Shown in pieces: positions 5,347 through 6,199 of a DNA stretch of 6,199 nt. The stretch spans positions 1 to 6,199 of the forward strand of contig NZ_JOJM01000140.1 of the NCBI RefSeq assembly GCF_000720325.1. Direction: 5' to 3'. Below the pieces are notes generated by a model. That model did not search any database. It was not told the DNA's origin and saw nothing but the letters and a program-made list of their open reading frames with translations. Position numbers and translations under genes: made by a program. Every line of letters begins with the position of its first letter. Positions within the stretch are counted from its first letter, which is position 1. The DNA comes from Streptomyces sp. NRRL B-1347. Its GTDB lineage: Bacteria; Actinomycetota; Actinomycetes; Streptomycetales; Streptomycetaceae.

Positions 5347-5790
5347 TCACACCGGCCAGAACTGCAGCAGGAATCGCTCCACTCCATGGGGCACACCCTG
5401 CTCAGCGAGGGCAGCGACCTGTTCCTGCCCCACCACGTGAGCGCGCACTCGCCATCGCTGATCGCGGACGCCGAGGGCAATGACGGTCTCGTCCGGCCCG
5501 CCGGCCGTGTGGAACTGGAGTTGCCCTGTCGGTGACTCCAGTTCCGCCTCCCCCGTTGCCTCCCAGGAAGCGTTCGGGTCCGGCTCCGGTGGCGAGTCCC
5601 AAACCTCAACAGTGAACGCAGCCGTGTGCGTATGACCGCCCGACTTGATGTCCACCCGCCCATGCTGCGCCGAGACCAACCCGTCCGCATCTTCGGGCCA
5701 GTCATCGATTGCGTCCTCGCCAGCCTCCTGCAACCAGAGCAGGAACCGCTCGATTTGGACCGGGAACTGCTCACGATGCAGCAACGCCAT
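5347..5790 (-). CDS. Acidic 147-residue protein of unknown function, candidate nuclease inhibitor
   Basis: The start at 5790 (MALLHREQF) is preferred because GGAG lies seven bases upstream. An in-frame ATG at 5844 would add 18 residues but has no ribosome-binding site and sits three bases after the stop of a dead gene. There is no signal peptide or membrane segment, so the protein is cytoplasmic. I count 25 Asp/Glu and 9 Lys/Arg, a very acidic protein. Alternating hydrophobic patterns suggest mostly beta strands: HGRVDIKS, HTAAFTVEVWD, GEAELES, then QRWRVRAHVVG and a closing VERFLLQFWPV. That last pair (WRVRxHxxG ... FLLQxWP) recurs in many small actinobacterial hypothetical proteins. The overall layout is loosely like Bacillus ComJ/Nin, the inhibitor of NucA, but I cannot show homology by eye. 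It converges on the NucA/NucB gene with a shared terminator, which makes an inhibitor role plausible. It could also be an unrelated hypothetical protein. Confidence 0.8.
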   Translation of the reverse strand: MALLHREQFPVQIERFLLWLQEAGEDAIDDWPEDADGLVSAQHGRVDIKSGGHTHTAAFTVEVWDSPPEPDPNASWEATGEAELESPTGQLQFHTAGGPDETVIALGVRDQRWRVRAHVVGQEQVAALAEQGVPHGVERFLLQFWPV

Positions 5791-5847
5791 ACCGATACTC
5801 CGCTCGCTCGGCTCACTGTCTGCCCACCATGCTTCGTAGCACATGAT

Positions 5848-6161
5848 CTAAGAAGCAGATGCATGCGGCGGGACGAGGGCGACGGCGGCATCGGCGTGCT
5901 CGCCTGATGACCAGGGCGACGACATCACTGACCGGCGACGTGCTTCCGCGTGCAGCGCTACGCGGAGGCTGGCCTCCGATGCCCAGGCCGACGACTCCGG
6001 GCACACCGTGAGCAGGCCGGAGTCGGCGTCGTACGCCACGGCGGCCACGTGCCCGGCGCACTCGGAGGCGATAGCTGTCCACCGTTCGCGCAGCGTCGCG
6101 CCGACGGCCGGGAGCGCAGCGCGACGCGGGCCAGGTCGACGCCCGACACCTCGCCGCTCAT
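5848..6161 (-). pseudogene. DciA/DUF721-like protein with internal deletion and frame change
   Basis: The ATG at 6161 opens with MSGEVSGVDLARVALR, the typical N-terminus of actinobacterial DUF721 (DciA-like) proteins. Immediately after, at about 6115-6110, the frame changes and the sequence jumps to LPAVGATLRERWTAIA, then GHVAAVAYDADSGLLTVCPE, then SSAWAS (5995-5978), the C-terminal half of the domain. The usual basic linker and middle section are missing, so an internal out-of-frame deletion best explains the break. After SSAWAS the frame stays open to TAG 5848-5850, but the residues no longer resemble the family, so the end is probably also damaged. Intact DciA aids loading of the replicative helicase. 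This paralogue's original role is unknown. The start overlaps the preceding gene's stop as ATGA, so it was the second gene of an operon. Confidence 0.75.
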
Positions 6162-6199
6162 GCCTGCCCCCACGGGGTGAAGCCGAGGTCCAGGTGACC
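6158..6199 (-). CDS. C-terminal end of an unidentified protein, cut by the window edge
   Basis: The last 13 codons of a minus-strand frame (GHLDLGFTPWGQA) end at a TGA (6158-6160) that overlaps the ATG of the DciA-like gene as ATGA. The overlap and good third-position G/C suggest a real gene that continues to the right. Too little is visible to identify it. Confidence 0.4.
   Translation of the reverse strand, partial: GHLDLGFTPWGQA

Noticed and set aside
5791..5844. Longer start (ATG 5844) for the acidic protein
   Set aside because: No ribosome-binding site precedes it, while ATG 5790 has GGAG at a good distance. It is not fully excluded.

Overview
The window reads as high-GC actinobacterial DNA, most likely Streptomyces or a close relative. 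Genuine genes have strong G/C at third codon positions. The recognisable families are typical Streptomyces accessory content: a tandem-HTH XRE-type regulator, IS21-family fragments, a stand-alone ATP-dependent DNA ligase, DciA/DUF721-like proteins and a secreted NucA/NucB nuclease. The density of broken genes suggests a variable region such as a chromosome arm, genomic island or plasmid, but the sequence alone does not show which.

Layout. Bases 1-98 are a fragment of an IS21-type istA transposase on the minus strand. It is fused head to head to a 5'-truncated, frameshifted ATP-dependent DNA ligase on the plus strand (99-828). Next comes an apparently intact minus-strand operon: a small two-helix membrane protein (2021-1755) followed 10 bases later by a 310-residue regulator (1744-812). 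The regulator's 3' end overlaps the ligase remnant tail to tail.

Bases 2022-3885 hold no intact gene. They contain a cluster of palindromes, including a 9-bp phased array (2397-2450), a 14-bp-stem terminator-like hairpin (2529-2566), a second hairpin with a 15-bp stem (3315-3354), a decayed DciA-like gene (minus, about 3060-3250) and an istB fragment (plus, 3540-3776).

The best-preserved part is 3886-5790. A secreted 472-residue protein with a C-terminal NucA/NucB nuclease domain faces a very acidic 147-residue protein on the opposite strand. The two converge on an 11-bp-stem hairpin that can serve both. In Bacillus, NucA is paired with a small inhibitor (Nin/ComJ). The opposite charges and adjacency here make a nuclease-inhibitor pair a reasonable but unproven reading, and it is the most interesting hypothesis in the window.

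The right edge (6161-5848, minus) holds a second broken DciA-like gene. It overlaps by ATGA with the tail of an unidentified gene that runs in from beyond the window. Outside the nuclease pair and the membrane-protein/regulator operon, the region looks like a recombination graveyard: five fragments of four families, each with lost ends or shifted frames.
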